Below are positions 1 to 7,214 of a DNA stretch of 64,000 nucleotides, piece by piece. Source of the stretch: Ectorhizobium quercum. GTDB lineage: Bacteria > Pseudomonadota > Alphaproteobacteria > Rhizobiales > Rhizobiaceae. The stretch is taken from contig NZ_JANFPI010000002.1 of the NCBI RefSeq assembly GCF_026552795.1, forward strand, positions 682,001-746,000. The letters run 5' to 3'. The notes beneath the pieces were generated by a model, which had not been told where the DNA came from, did not search any database, and saw only the letters and a program-made list of their open reading frames with translations. Every line of letters begins with the position of its first letter. The first letter of the stretch is position 1. The translations under genes were made by a program, and so were the position numbers.

Positions 1-130
1 CACCGATGCGCCAGAAGCTTTCCGCCTGCTCGTAGACGGCGACCCGGTATCCCTGCTTCTGCAAGAGACCCGCGACGGTGAGACCGGCAATTCCCGCACC
101 GATGACGGCAATTCTGGCCGACTTATCCAT
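1..130 (-). CDS. FAD-dependent monooxygenase, N-terminal fragment
   Basis: Only the first 43 codons are inside the window; the gene runs off the left edge. The ATG is at 130 on the minus strand. The peptide starts with a beta-alpha-beta dinucleotide-binding fold (VIGAGIAGLTVAG, the GxGxxG fingerprint) and continues to an acidic strand end (VAVYEQ), as in class A flavin monooxygenases such as the 6-hydroxynicotinate or salicylate hydroxylase groups. It diverges from the ABC importer starting at 509 across a 378-base gap, so the two may handle one aromatic or N-heterocyclic substrate. The fold is seen directly; the substrate is unknown. Confidence 0.75.
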   Translation of the reverse strand, partial: MDKSARIAVIGAGIAGLTVAGLLQKQGYRVAVYEQAESFWRIG

Positions 131-152
131 GACATGACCTCAAGAATATTTA

Positions 153-166
153 ATTCGCTATCGAAT
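153..166. promoter_or_regulatory. Palindrome ATTCG-N4-CGAAT, candidate MarR operator
   Basis: A perfect 5-bp inverted repeat with a 4-base centre, 23 bases upstream of the monooxygenase start codon. This size suits a MarR-family dimer, and a MarR gene (3100-3687) ends the divergent operon. Binding is inferred. Confidence 0.4.
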
Positions 167-376
167 GATAATCTTGTTTAAGGTCAAGTTTGGAACGCTG
201 TCAAGCCAGCCACATCAGCATCGCATCTCCTTCCATCGCGAGCCGAGACCGAATTCACCCGGCTCTCACCGACCTCGAAATTCACCTATTTTCGACATTT
301 GGACAGATTATCGGCGGCCTGCCTCTCCATTGAGCGCTACTTTCAAGGCAATGATTAAATTTTGATCACAGCAGGG

Positions 377-402
377 AATTGACGGCAATCAAGTCGCCAA
401 TT
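377..402. promoter_or_regulatory. Inverted repeat AATTGNCGNC, possible regulator site
   Basis: The arms AATTGACGGC and GTCGCCAATT match at 8 of 10 positions around a 6-base centre, about 107 bases upstream of the ABC substrate-binding protein gene. No family can be assigned. Confidence 0.25.
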
Positions 403-413
403 AAGGTATTTTC

Positions 414-427
414 ATTCGATATGGAAC
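414..427. promoter_or_regulatory. Degenerate second copy of the ATTCG palindrome
   Basis: ATTCG-ATAT-GGAAC resembles the perfect site at 153-166 (left arm identical, right arm imperfect). It lies 81 bases upstream of the ABC operon start. A copy near each divergent gene fits one repressor acting on both sides. Confidence 0.3.
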
Positions 428-508
428 GATTTTAACCGAAGCCCCGTTCCCGTTGACGCCATGCCTCACCGCTCTGAAAATTCCGTCAGCTTCATGGAGA
501 CGATCCCA

Positions 509-1477
509 ATGAAAAAACGTCTGGTCGCCCTTCTCGCCCTGGCCGCCCTGATTTCGCCGCTTGCCTCGGCCGCGCAGGCGGCGGAGGTGAATTTCATCAC
601 CGATTTCGGCTTCAACGGCCGTCACGCCTATTACTATGTCGCCCTCGACAAAGGGTACTACAAGCAGGAAGGTCTGGACGTGAACATCCTGCGCGGCCAG
701 GGTTCCGCCGACGCGGTGAAGAAGGTCGCCTCGGGCGCGGCGGATATCGGCTTTGCCGATGCCGGGTCGCTCGTTCTCGCCCGCGGCAACGACAAGGTGC
801 CGGTGAAGATGATCTCCATCGTCTATGCGACGCCGCCGCAGGCGATCTTCACGCTGGCCGACAGCGGCATCGAGACGCCCAGGGACCTGGAAGGCAAGAC
901 GCTGGCGGATACGGCGTCCAGCTCGGTGCGCCTGCTCTTCCCCGCCTTTGCCGAGGCCGCCGGCATCGATGCAGATAAGGTGAACTGGGTGACGGCCGAT
1001 TCCTCCGCCCTCTCCTCCGTTCTGGCGACCAGGCGCGCCGACGGCATCGGCCAGTTCAGCGTCGGCGAGCCGCTCGTGGCCAAGGCCACCGCACCGGCGG
1101 CCGTCAAGGCCTTCGTCTACAAGGACGTCGGGCTGAGCTACTATTCCAACGGCATCATCGCCAGCGAGGATATGATCACCAAGAACCCCGACATGCTGCG
1201 CGCCTTCGTTCGCGCCACGATCAAGGGTATGACAGACGCCTTCGCCGATCCGGCCGAAGCCGCCGAAATCATGCACAAGTACCAGAAGCAGATCGAACCG
1301 GCGGTCATCGAGGGCGAAACCCGGCTGGTGGGAGAACTGGCCACCGTCGAAGGCCAGCCGCTGGGCAAGATCGACCCGGCCCGCGTGAAGGAAACGGTTG
1401 ACGTCGTCAGCAAATATTTCACGCTCAACACCCCGGTCGACCCGGCCGACGTTGCGGTGGAAGGATTTGTGGAATGA
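509..1477 (+). CDS. ABC transporter substrate-binding protein (NMT1/THI5, SsuA/TauA-like)
   Basis: A periplasmic binding protein of about 322 residues. The start at 509 is chosen because MKKRLVALLALAALISPLASAAQA is a clear Sec signal peptide and GGAG lies 8 bases upstream; two in-frame ATGs further upstream (461, 494) lack these. The mature part begins VNFITDFGFNGRHAYYYVALDKG, the usual opening of NMT1/THI5-like proteins, which bind small organic nitrogen, sulfur or aromatic compounds. Its stop overlaps the ATPase start (ATGA at 1474), so the two are translationally coupled. The ligand cannot be read from sequence. A divergent flavin monooxygenase hints at an aromatic or heterocyclic acid. 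Confidence 0.9.
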   Translation: MKKRLVALLALAALISPLASAAQAAEVNFITDFGFNGRHAYYYVALDKGYYKQEGLDVNILRGQGSADAVKKVASGAADIGFADAGSLVLARGNDKVPVKMISIVYATPPQAIFTLADSGIETPRDLEGKTLADTASSSVRLLFPAFAEAAGIDADKVNWVTADSSALSSVLATRRADGIGQFSVGEPLVAKATAPAAVKAFVYKDVGLSYYSNGIIASEDMITKNPDMLRAFVRATIKGMTDAFADPAEAAEIMHKYQKQIEPAVIEGETRLVGELATVEGQPLGKIDPARVKETVDVVSKYFTLNTPVDPADVAVEGFVE

Positions 1478-2307
1478 CGCATGCTCCCGTCGCGGCTTCA
1501 CCCGAAGCCGCAAAGGACACGGTGACAGGGGCGGCGGCCGTCCCTGTCATCGAGATTACCGGTGTCACCAAGCGCTTCCGCGACAAGGGCGGGCGCGAGG
1601 TCCATGCGCTCGGTCCCGTCGACCTCAGGATCCGCTCCGGCGAGTTCGTTTCCGTGGTCGGCCCTTCCGGCTGCGGCAAATCCACCCTTCTGCGGCTGAT
1701 CGCCGGGCTGGACGAGGCAAGCGAAGGCACGCTTCTGCGCTACGGAACGCCGCTCGACAGCCCTTCCTACGAAGTCGGCATCATCTTTCAGGAACATGTG
1801 CTCTTCCCCTGGGCGACCATCCTGCAAAACGTGATGCTGCCCGCCGACATTCTCAACCTGCCGCGCGGGGCCGCCGAAAAGCGCGCCTGGCGGCTGCTGG
1901 AGATGACCGGCCTCAAGGATTTCGCCCATCTGCGTCCGCAAATGCTGTCCGGCGGCATGAAGCAGCGCGCCGCGTTCTGCCGCGCCATGCTGGCCGATCC
2001 GCGCTTCCTGCTGCTCGACGAGCCCTTCGGCGCGCTCGATGCGCTGACCCGCGAGGAGCTTTCGCTGGAGCTTTCCCGCCTGTGGGGAGAACTGGGCCGC
2101 ACGGCCTTCATGATCACCCACGACATCGACGAAGCGATCCTGCTCGGCGACCGCGTTCTCGTCATGTCGCCGCGCCCGGGACGGATCGAGGCCGATATCG
2201 CGGTCGACCTGCCCCGCCCCCGTTCCGTCGAAACGGCGGCGCACCCGCGCTTTCAGGAGATCAAGCAGGAGATCCGGGAGCTCATCTTCGCCCGCAAGAA
2301 AGTCTGA
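1474..2307 (+). CDS. ABC transporter ATP-binding protein (SsuB/TauB-like)
   Basis: The 277-residue cytoplasmic ATPase of the importer. Walker A is GPSGCGKSTLL (about residues 67-77), the signature is LSGGMKQR, Walker B is FLLLDEPFGALD, and the switch histidine lies in MITHDIDEA. The sequence between them (QEHVLFPWATILQNV) is typical of the nitrate/sulfonate/taurine ATPase group. The first 23 or so residues are an extra, poorly conserved leader. It overlaps the binding-protein gene by 4 bases, and the permease starts 3 bases after its stop. Confidence 0.92.
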   Translation: MTHAPVAASPEAAKDTVTGAAAVPVIEITGVTKRFRDKGGREVHALGPVDLRIRSGEFVSVVGPSGCGKSTLLRLIAGLDEASEGTLLRYGTPLDSPSYEVGIIFQEHVLFPWATILQNVMLPADILNLPRGAAEKRAWRLLEMTGLKDFAHLRPQMLSGGMKQRAAFCRAMLADPRFLLLDEPFGALDALTREELSLELSRLWGELGRTAFMITHDIDEAILLGDRVLVMSPRPGRIEADIAVDLPRPRSVETAAHPRFQEIKQEIRELIFARKKV

Positions 2308-2310
2308 CGC

Positions 2311-3063
2311 ATGAATATTTCCTCCATCGCCAGCCGTCTGCTGACGCCCGCCGTCTATGCCGCCTGCCTCGTCCTGTGGGAGGTTCTGGTGAAGAGTTTC
2401 GAGGTGCCGGGCTGGATCCTGCCGCCGCCGACCGACATCGCCCGCGCCTTCGTGGAGTGGGGCCCTGAACTCATGGCCAACGCGCTGGTGACGCTGCGCG
2501 AAACCGTGTTCGGCTTTCTGCTGGCACTTGCCCTTTCGCTGCCGCTGGCAGCACTCATCGCGTTCAACCCGATCGCCCGGCGGATCGTCTATCCGATCCT
2601 GCTCGGCCTCCAGTCCATACCGAAAGTCGCGCTCGCGCCGCTCGTCACGCTGTGGTTCGGCTTTTCCGAATGGCCCAAGATCGTCATCGTCGTTCTGGTC
2701 TGCTTCTTCCCGATCCTCGTCAATGTCGTGGCCGGCCTCGAAAACGTGCCGAAATCCATGCTCGACCTGATGCGCTCGCTGGGGGCCTCGCAGCACACGA
2801 TCCTGCGCCGGCTGCGGCTTCCCTCCGCCCTGCCCTCGCTGTTCACCGGCTGCAAGGTGGCCATCACCTTCGCCGTCATCGGCGCGGTCATCGCCGAATT
2901 CGTTTCCGCCCAGAGCGGGCTCGGCTACCTGATCGTGATATCCACATCCCAGTCGCAGACCGCGGTCGCCTTTGCCGCCATCCTGCTGCTGACCGTGTTA
3001 AGCGTGGCGCTTTTCTATATCTTGGACTATCTCGAAAAGCGTGTGATCACCTGGACGGCATGA
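2311..3063 (+). CDS. ABC transporter permease (SsuC/TauC-like)
   Basis: A 250-residue inner-membrane protein with about six hydrophobic segments. The cytoplasmic EAA-type coupling loop is RSLGASQHTILRRLRLPSALPS in overall form (around residues 152-172), as in the SsuC/ThiX group. It starts 3 bases after the ATPase gene, completing a binding protein-ATPase-permease operon. The permease probably works as a homodimer, since no second permease gene is present. Confidence 0.92.
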   Translation: MNISSIASRLLTPAVYAACLVLWEVLVKSFEVPGWILPPPTDIARAFVEWGPELMANALVTLRETVFGFLLALALSLPLAALIAFNPIARRIVYPILLGLQSIPKVALAPLVTLWFGFSEWPKIVIVVLVCFFPILVNVVAGLENVPKSMLDLMRSLGASQHTILRRLRLPSALPSLFTGCKVAITFAVIGAVIAEFVSAQSGLGYLIVISTSQSQTAVAFAAILLLTVLSVALFYILDYLEKRVITWTA

Positions 3064-3099
3064 GGCGGCAGGCGCAAACGTCATGCCCACAGCAACGGA

Positions 3100-3687
3100 A
3101 TGGATGGAATGGATCAGGACGGCCCGAAGAAAAAGAAGCGCCGGATTTCCGCCGACAATGCCGCGCGCCAGCGCGTCGACGAGATCTTTCGCCAATGGCA
3201 GACCGAGCGGCCGGATATCGACCCGGTTCCCGTGCAGATCTACGGCCTGATCGGCCGCCTTCATATCCAGTCCACCGCGTTTATCGATGATGTGCTCGAA
3301 CCCTACGGGCTGGTGCGCGGCACATTCGACGTTCTCACAGCGCTCCGGCGTGCCGGCGCGCCCTACAACCTGACGCCCAAGGAACTGACGCAATCGCTTC
3401 TCCTGAGCGGCGCCGGCCTCAACAGCCGCCTCAACAAGCTGGAGGCACAGCACTACATCGCCCGCCTGCCCCAGCCGACCGACAGGCGCACCATCCGCAT
3501 CCAGCTCACCGCCTCCGGCGAGGCGGTCATCGACAGGGCCATTCCCGACGTCTTCAACGCCCAATGGGCCCGCCTGAACAAACTCGACAAGGATGCGCAG
3601 CACCGGTTGATCGATGGATTGCTCCAGTTCGCGGATATCCTCGATTCCACCAACGGACACGACACCGCGCCTCCCGAGACGAAGTGA
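3100..3687 (+). CDS. MarR-family transcriptional regulator
   Basis: About 195 residues (192 if the ATG at 3109 is used). A lysine-rich head (KKKKRR) precedes a winged helix-turn-helix: NLTPKELTQSLLLSGAG is the recognition region, followed by the DRR wing (QPTDRRTIRIQL). Proteins of this branch repress aromatic-acid uptake and catabolism genes and release DNA on binding a small acid. It begins 37 bases after the permease gene and probably belongs to the same transcript. The ATTCG palindromes at 153-166 and 414-427 are candidate targets. Confidence 0.85.
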   Translation: MDGMDQDGPKKKKRRISADNAARQRVDEIFRQWQTERPDIDPVPVQIYGLIGRLHIQSTAFIDDVLEPYGLVRGTFDVLTALRRAGAPYNLTPKELTQSLLLSGAGLNSRLNKLEAQHYIARLPQPTDRRTIRIQLTASGEAVIDRAIPDVFNAQWARLNKLDKDAQHRLIDGLLQFADILDSTNGHDTAPPETK

Positions 3688-3738
3688 TCGCCGGCTCCCG
3701 CCGCAGACAACCTCGTTTTCTCCCGAAACCGGCACGCC

Positions 3739-3761
3739 GGACGCCCTGCGACAGGGCGTTC
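3739..3761 (+). terminator. Hairpin after the MarR gene
   Basis: ACGCCCTG-CGA-CAGGGCGT forms an 8-bp stem with a 3-base loop, extended by a G-T and a G-C pair. It lies 52 bases after the MarR stop and before the next operon. No T-run follows, so termination may need Rho. Confidence 0.5.
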
Positions 3762-3801
3762 CGCCAACCCCTCGCACGGGGTGATCAAGATGACCATTGA
3801 T

Positions 3802-3817
3802 CTGAAAGCGCTTTCAT
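3802..3817. promoter_or_regulatory. LacI-family operator, site 1
   Basis: CTGAAAGCGCTTTCAT contains a perfect 14-bp palindrome (TGAAAGCGCTTTCA) with the central CG typical of LacI/GalR operators. It ends 58 bases before the GH88 gene. An almost identical palindrome stands at 7092-7107, and a LacI-family gene lies between the two operons. This is strong sequence evidence for shared control. Confidence 0.8.
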
Positions 3818-3875
3818 AATATTCCATGACCTGATCGCTGAACGATCGTCAGGAAATCATGAGGGAGGAGAAATC

Positions 3876-5090
3876 ATGATTGTCGACAGGGAAACGCGCG
3901 CGGCCTTCACCGAAGCGCTGGATCTGCTTGCCCGCAAGACGCTGGAGGACGAGAAGACGCTGGGGGTGGGCTTTCCCTATGTCACCCGTCCCGACGGCAG
4001 CTGGGACACGATGTATGCGTCGCGCTCGGCAGGATATGACGGCGAGGCCTGGAGCCACGGCAACTGGTTCTGCGGCTTCTGGGTCGGCCTGCTCCTCATA
4101 TCGCACCTCCACACCGGCAAGGCCGAAGCCTTGGAACTGGCGCGCGAACGCATGCGCATGGTCGCCGACCGCTCCGGCGACCCCAACACCCACGATATCG
4201 GCTTCATCTTCCTGTCCAGCGCCCTGCCCGCCTTTCATATCACCGGCGACGAGACCTATGCCGAGATTGGCCTGAACGCTGCACGCCAGCTTCGCGCCCG
4301 GCTCGTGCGCACCGACAGGGGAGCCTACGTTTCCTCCTGGGGGCCGCACGACGATATTCGCGGCCGGCGCAGTTCGGCGATCGACACGATGGCGAACCTG
4401 CCGCTCCTCTACTGGGCCGCCGGACAGGCACGCGACGACAGTTTCCTCGTGGCCGGCGAGTTGCATGCGCAGGCGACCGAGCGCGCCTTCATCCGCCCCG
4501 ATCTGTCCACCTACCATGCGGTCGAGTACGACCTGCCCTCCGGCGAGAGGCGCCGGGGCTATACGTTCCAGGGCTATGGCGACGAGTCCTTCTGGTCGCG
4601 CGGACAAGGCTGGGCCGTTCTCGGCTTTGCCGAAACCGCGCGTGCCACCGGTTCGCTCGCCTATCTGGCGCTCGCCCACCGGCTTGCCGACAGGTTCCTC
4701 GAGGCGCTGGGCGACGCCACCGCGGCGCCGTGGGACTTCGACGATCCGGCGGGACCGGACGCAACGCTCGACACGGCGGCCTCCGCGATCATGGCAAACG
4801 CGCTTCTTCAGGTGGCGGATCTCGAGCCCGACGCCGAGCTTGCCGAAGAGCGGCGTTCGCAGGCGATCGGGATCCTCCGCGACCTGTGCCGCGAGCATCT
4901 TTCGCGTGACGATGCCGAGCGCGGCCTTCTCCGCCACGGCTGTTACTCCAGGCCGCACAACATCGGTCCGGACGCGGCGGTGCTGTTCGGCGAATATTAT
5001 TTCGCCGAGGCGCTGCTGATGGTTCTCAAGCCCGGCGCACTGCGCGCCACGCCCGCACGGCTCGACCCGGCCGGAAGCGCCACGCCATGA
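3876..5090 (+). CDS. Glycoside hydrolase family 88-type (unsaturated uronyl hydrolase-like)
   Basis: A cytoplasmic protein of 404 residues with no signal peptide. GGAGG lies directly upstream of the ATG. The sequence reads as the (alpha/alpha)6 barrel of unsaturated glucuronyl hydrolases: a WSHGNWFCGFWVG motif near residue 60, THDIGF at 106-110 and SSAIDTMANLPLLYW at 167-180. The aspartates D107 and D170 match the two essential aspartates known in this family, and SRGQGW near 241 is also conserved. The family hydrates a 4,5-unsaturated uronic acid and releases it from its partner. The gene overlaps the crotonase gene by 4 bases (ATGA), an unusual partner. A LacI operator stands upstream. The aglycone is unknown and may not be a sugar. 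Confidence 0.85.
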   Translation: MIVDRETRAAFTEALDLLARKTLEDEKTLGVGFPYVTRPDGSWDTMYASRSAGYDGEAWSHGNWFCGFWVGLLLISHLHTGKAEALELARERMRMVADRSGDPNTHDIGFIFLSSALPAFHITGDETYAEIGLNAARQLRARLVRTDRGAYVSSWGPHDDIRGRRSSAIDTMANLPLLYWAAGQARDDSFLVAGELHAQATERAFIRPDLSTYHAVEYDLPSGERRRGYTFQGYGDESFWSRGQGWAVLGFAETARATGSLAYLALAHRLADRFLEALGDATAAPWDFDDPAGPDATLDTAASAIMANALLQVADLEPDAELAEERRSQAIGILRDLCREHLSRDDAERGLLRHGCYSRPHNIGPDAAVLFGEYYFAEALLMVLKPGALRATPARLDPAGSATP

Positions 5091-5860
5091 CGGGAACCGG
5101 CATCGGACTGCATGTCGACGGGCCGATTGCGACGCTGCGGATCGAAAACCCGCCGCTGAACATCCTGACCGTCGCGCTGCGCGAAACATTGTTCGCGCGC
5201 CTCGCGAAGATCGAAGGCCGGCCGGAGATTCGCGTCGTGGTGCTGGAGGCTGCCGGCGACCGGGCCTTCTCGGTGGGCTCGGATATCGGTGAGTTCCCGG
5301 CGGACGAGCTTGGCGGCGTCGCCAAGATTCGCTTCGAGCAATATCTTCTCGACAGGCTGGCAGCCCTGCCGGCCGTCACCATCGCCAAGGTCGCCGGTCT
5401 GGCGCTGGGCGGCGGGGCCGAACTGATGCTGGCCTGCGACTTCCGCATCGCGGCAAGCGACGCGAAGATCGGCTTTCCGGAAATCAGGCTGGGGGCGTTG
5501 CCCGCCGCCGGCGGCATGAAGCGGCTCGTCCACGAGATCGGGCCTCTACGTGCCCGCGAACTGGTGATGCTCGGCCAGCCGATCGAGGCGGCGCGCGCCG
5601 CAGAACTGGGCCTCGTGAACAGGGTGGTTCCACCGGCCGAGCTCGATGGCTCGGTTCTGCAACTCGCCAACGATCTTGCCGCCCTGCCCGGACAGGCGCT
5701 CGTTCTCGCCAAACGCACCATCGCCGCCGCCGACCCGGCCGGCGGGATCGACACCGTCGAAGCGGAAGCCTTCGGCGCGCTGTTCCGGGGCACCGATCTC
5801 GCCGAAGGGCTTTCGGCCTTTCTGGCCAAGCGGCCACCCTCGTTCAATCGTCCGGCGTGA
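5087..5860 (+). CDS. Enoyl-CoA hydratase/isomerase (crotonase family)
   Basis: A soluble enzyme of 257 residues. The oxyanion-hole segment AGLALGGGAELMLACDFRIA and the segment FPEIRLGALPAAGG both keep the glutamate that catalyses water addition in enoyl-CoA hydratases, so hydratase activity is plausible. It is translationally coupled to the GH88 gene. Its 3' end overlaps the convergent lacI gene by 17 bases. Together with the acyl-CoA dehydrogenase, CoA-transferase and MaoC protein at 11-14 kb it suggests CoA-dependent breakdown of a carboxylic acid. The substrate is unknown. Confidence 0.88.
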   Translation: MTGTGIGLHVDGPIATLRIENPPLNILTVALRETLFARLAKIEGRPEIRVVVLEAAGDRAFSVGSDIGEFPADELGGVAKIRFEQYLLDRLAALPAVTIAKVAGLALGGGAELMLACDFRIAASDAKIGFPEIRLGALPAAGGMKRLVHEIGPLRARELVMLGQPIEAARAAELGLVNRVVPPAELDGSVLQLANDLAALPGQALVLAKRTIAAADPAGGIDTVEAEAFGALFRGTDLAEGLSAFLAKRPPSFNRPA

Positions 5861-6914
5861 CCGCAGCATCGTGGGCGGCCCGCTTCAACAGCGGCCGCTC
5901 CGCCGGCCGGGGAGCGGCGGTCGAGCCGCGAACGGTCAGCGCCGCATCGATCACGGTCGTCGGCTGCGACGGGCGGCCGGCGAGAATGTCCAGCATCCGC
6001 TCGGCGGCACGGGCGCCGATTTCCGGCGCGGGAACGGTGACGGTCGTCAGGGCCGGCGTCAGGTAGCTGGCGAAGTCGAGGCCGTCATATCCGGCGATCG
6101 AGAGGTCGTCCGGCACGGCAATCCCGAGCTGCCGCGCCTCCGCCATCGCGCCGACCGCGATGACGTCCGTCGTGCAGATGAGGCAGGTCGTGCGCGGCGC
6201 GCGCTCGACGATTTCACGCAGCCCCTCGCGGCCCGCCTCCATCATGTACGGCACTTCGAGCAGGTGTTCGAGCGTGGTTTCCGGCCCCGAATCCTCAAGG
6301 CAGCGCAAAACGCCGTCGCAGCGGCCACGAATGCGGTCGTTGTTGCCGGCTGGGCTGGTCAGCACGGAAAAGTGCCGGTGGCCGAGGCCGATCAAATAGC
6401 TCGTCATGTCGTAGGAGGAAGAGAAATTGTTGAAGCCAACCGCCGGATAGTCCTCGGCAGCCTCGTGGACGAACGTGACCACCACCGGGCAGGCGTATTT
6501 CCGAAGCAGCTTGCGGGTTTCGGGCAGGCGTTCGTTACCGACCAGGATCAGCCCGTCGACGCCATGCGCCAGCAGCGACTGCGTTTCCTGGAATTCCTTG
6601 GCCAGATCATATTGCGAGTTCGCGACCAGAAGGCGGTATCCGTCCTCGCCGAGACGGTCCTGAAGCGCCTCCACGCCCCGGGCGAAGACGGAGATGCCGA
6701 GGGTCGGCACGACGACGCCGATGGAGCGCGTCCGGTTCGAGGCGAGCGCCCGCGCCGCGCCATGCGGAACATAGCCGAGGTCACGCGAGGCCTTGAGGAC
6801 ACGCTCGCGCAGATCCGCCTTGACGATCTTGGGATTGTTCAGAACGCGAGAGACGGTTGCAACCGACACGCCGGCGATGGCCGCAACATCGGCAAGCGAG
6901 GTCTTCTTGTTCAC
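5844..6914 (-). CDS. LacI-family transcriptional regulator
   Basis: 356 residues from a GTG start at 6914. This start is chosen because it places NKKTSLADVAAIAGVSVATV, the standard LacI helix-turn-helix, at the N-terminus and has AGGAG 8 bases upstream; in-frame ATGs further upstream would add an unrelated leader. The hinge (VLNNPKIVKADLRERVLKA) and a periplasmic-binding-protein-like effector domain follow. It lies between the two operons that carry near-identical TGAAAGCGCTTTCA palindromes, and a weaker copy at 6931-6945 precedes its own start, suggesting autoregulation. The inducer is probably a sugar acid or an early product of the GH88 enzyme. Confidence 0.92.
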   Translation of the reverse strand: MNKKTSLADVAAIAGVSVATVSRVLNNPKIVKADLRERVLKASRDLGYVPHGAARALASNRTRSIGVVVPTLGISVFARGVEALQDRLGEDGYRLLVANSQYDLAKEFQETQSLLAHGVDGLILVGNERLPETRKLLRKYACPVVVTFVHEAAEDYPAVGFNNFSSSYDMTSYLIGLGHRHFSVLTSPAGNNDRIRGRCDGVLRCLEDSGPETTLEHLLEVPYMMEAGREGLREIVERAPRTTCLICTTDVIAVGAMAEARQLGIAVPDDLSIAGYDGLDFASYLTPALTTVTVPAPEIGARAAERMLDILAGRPSQPTTVIDAALTVRGSTAAPRPAERPLLKRAAHDAAVTPDD

Positions 6915-6930
6915 GCTTGTGGCTCCTGCT

Positions 6931-6945
6931 CTGAAAACGCTCTTA
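6931..6945. promoter_or_regulatory. LacI-family operator, weak site 3 (autoregulation)
   Basis: CTGAAAACGCTCTTA matches the CTGAAAGCGCTTTCA consensus of sites 1 and 2 at 12 of 15 positions. It sits 17-31 bases upstream of the lacI GTG start. Its position and similarity suggest weak autoregulation. Confidence 0.5.
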
Positions 6946-7064
6946 AAATTCCACATCGACTGATTAGCACAAGCCGCGCACCCAAACGAGTGCAAACATC
7001 GGTTTCGCACATCATGGAACGGCATGCGGCATGAACGTGCCACTTGCGGATTCATAAAAGCCGT

Positions 7065-7093
7065 TTGACATCTGCGAAATGCTCTCTTAGTCT
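7065..7093 (+). promoter_or_regulatory. Promoter of the lyase-TRAP-acyl-CoA operon
   Basis: A perfect -35 box TTGACA (7065-7070) is followed, after 17 bases, by TAGTCT (7088-7093), a 4-of-6 match to a -10 box. The operator at 7092-7107 begins inside this -10 box, so a bound LacI protein would block the polymerase. Confidence 0.6.
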
Positions 7094-7107
7094 GAAAGCG
7101 CTTTCAG
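7092..7107. promoter_or_regulatory. LacI-family operator, site 2 (perfect 16-bp palindrome)
   Basis: CTGAAAGCGCTTTCAG is a perfect 16-bp palindrome identical to site 1 (3802-3817) over the first 15 positions. It overlaps the -10 region of the operon promoter, the position of a repressor site. Confidence 0.85.
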
Positions 7108-7214
7108 GATTGTCTGGCATGAAGTCGGCCTCCGATCCCGATGCGTTGCGGGAGGCAACGCAATCGTGGCGCCGGACTTTCGATCTGAAGCGGAGGAAGC
7201 CTTGGGAGGGGCGG

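Larger units (their letters stand above)
131..508. promoter_or_regulatory. Divergent control region between monooxygenase and ABC importer
   Basis: This non-coding gap of 378 bases is AT-richer than its surroundings. It must hold promoters in both directions. I see two related ATTCG-type palindromes (listed separately) and an inverted repeat at 377-402, but no convincing -35/-10 pair. A short open frame at 165-365 has composition unlike a real protein. Confidence 0.5.
6915..7214. promoter_or_regulatory. Divergent control region, lacI and the lyase-TRAP operon
   Basis: A 300-base non-coding gap. It holds the lacI upstream region with an imperfect operator (6931-6945), a good rightward promoter (7065-7093), a perfect operator (7092-7107), and then a leader of about 100 bases before the lyase gene. 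No protein-like frame is seen in the leader. Confidence 0.7.

Noticed and set aside
165-365. A 66-codon frame in the first divergent region
   Set aside because: No ribosome-binding site, unusual composition, and it overlaps the regulatory palindromes.
6931-6961. Upstream ATG start for lacI that would read through the weak operator
   Set aside because: The GTG at 6914 has AGGAG at the right distance and starts exactly at the helix-turn-helix; the longer form adds unrelated residues.
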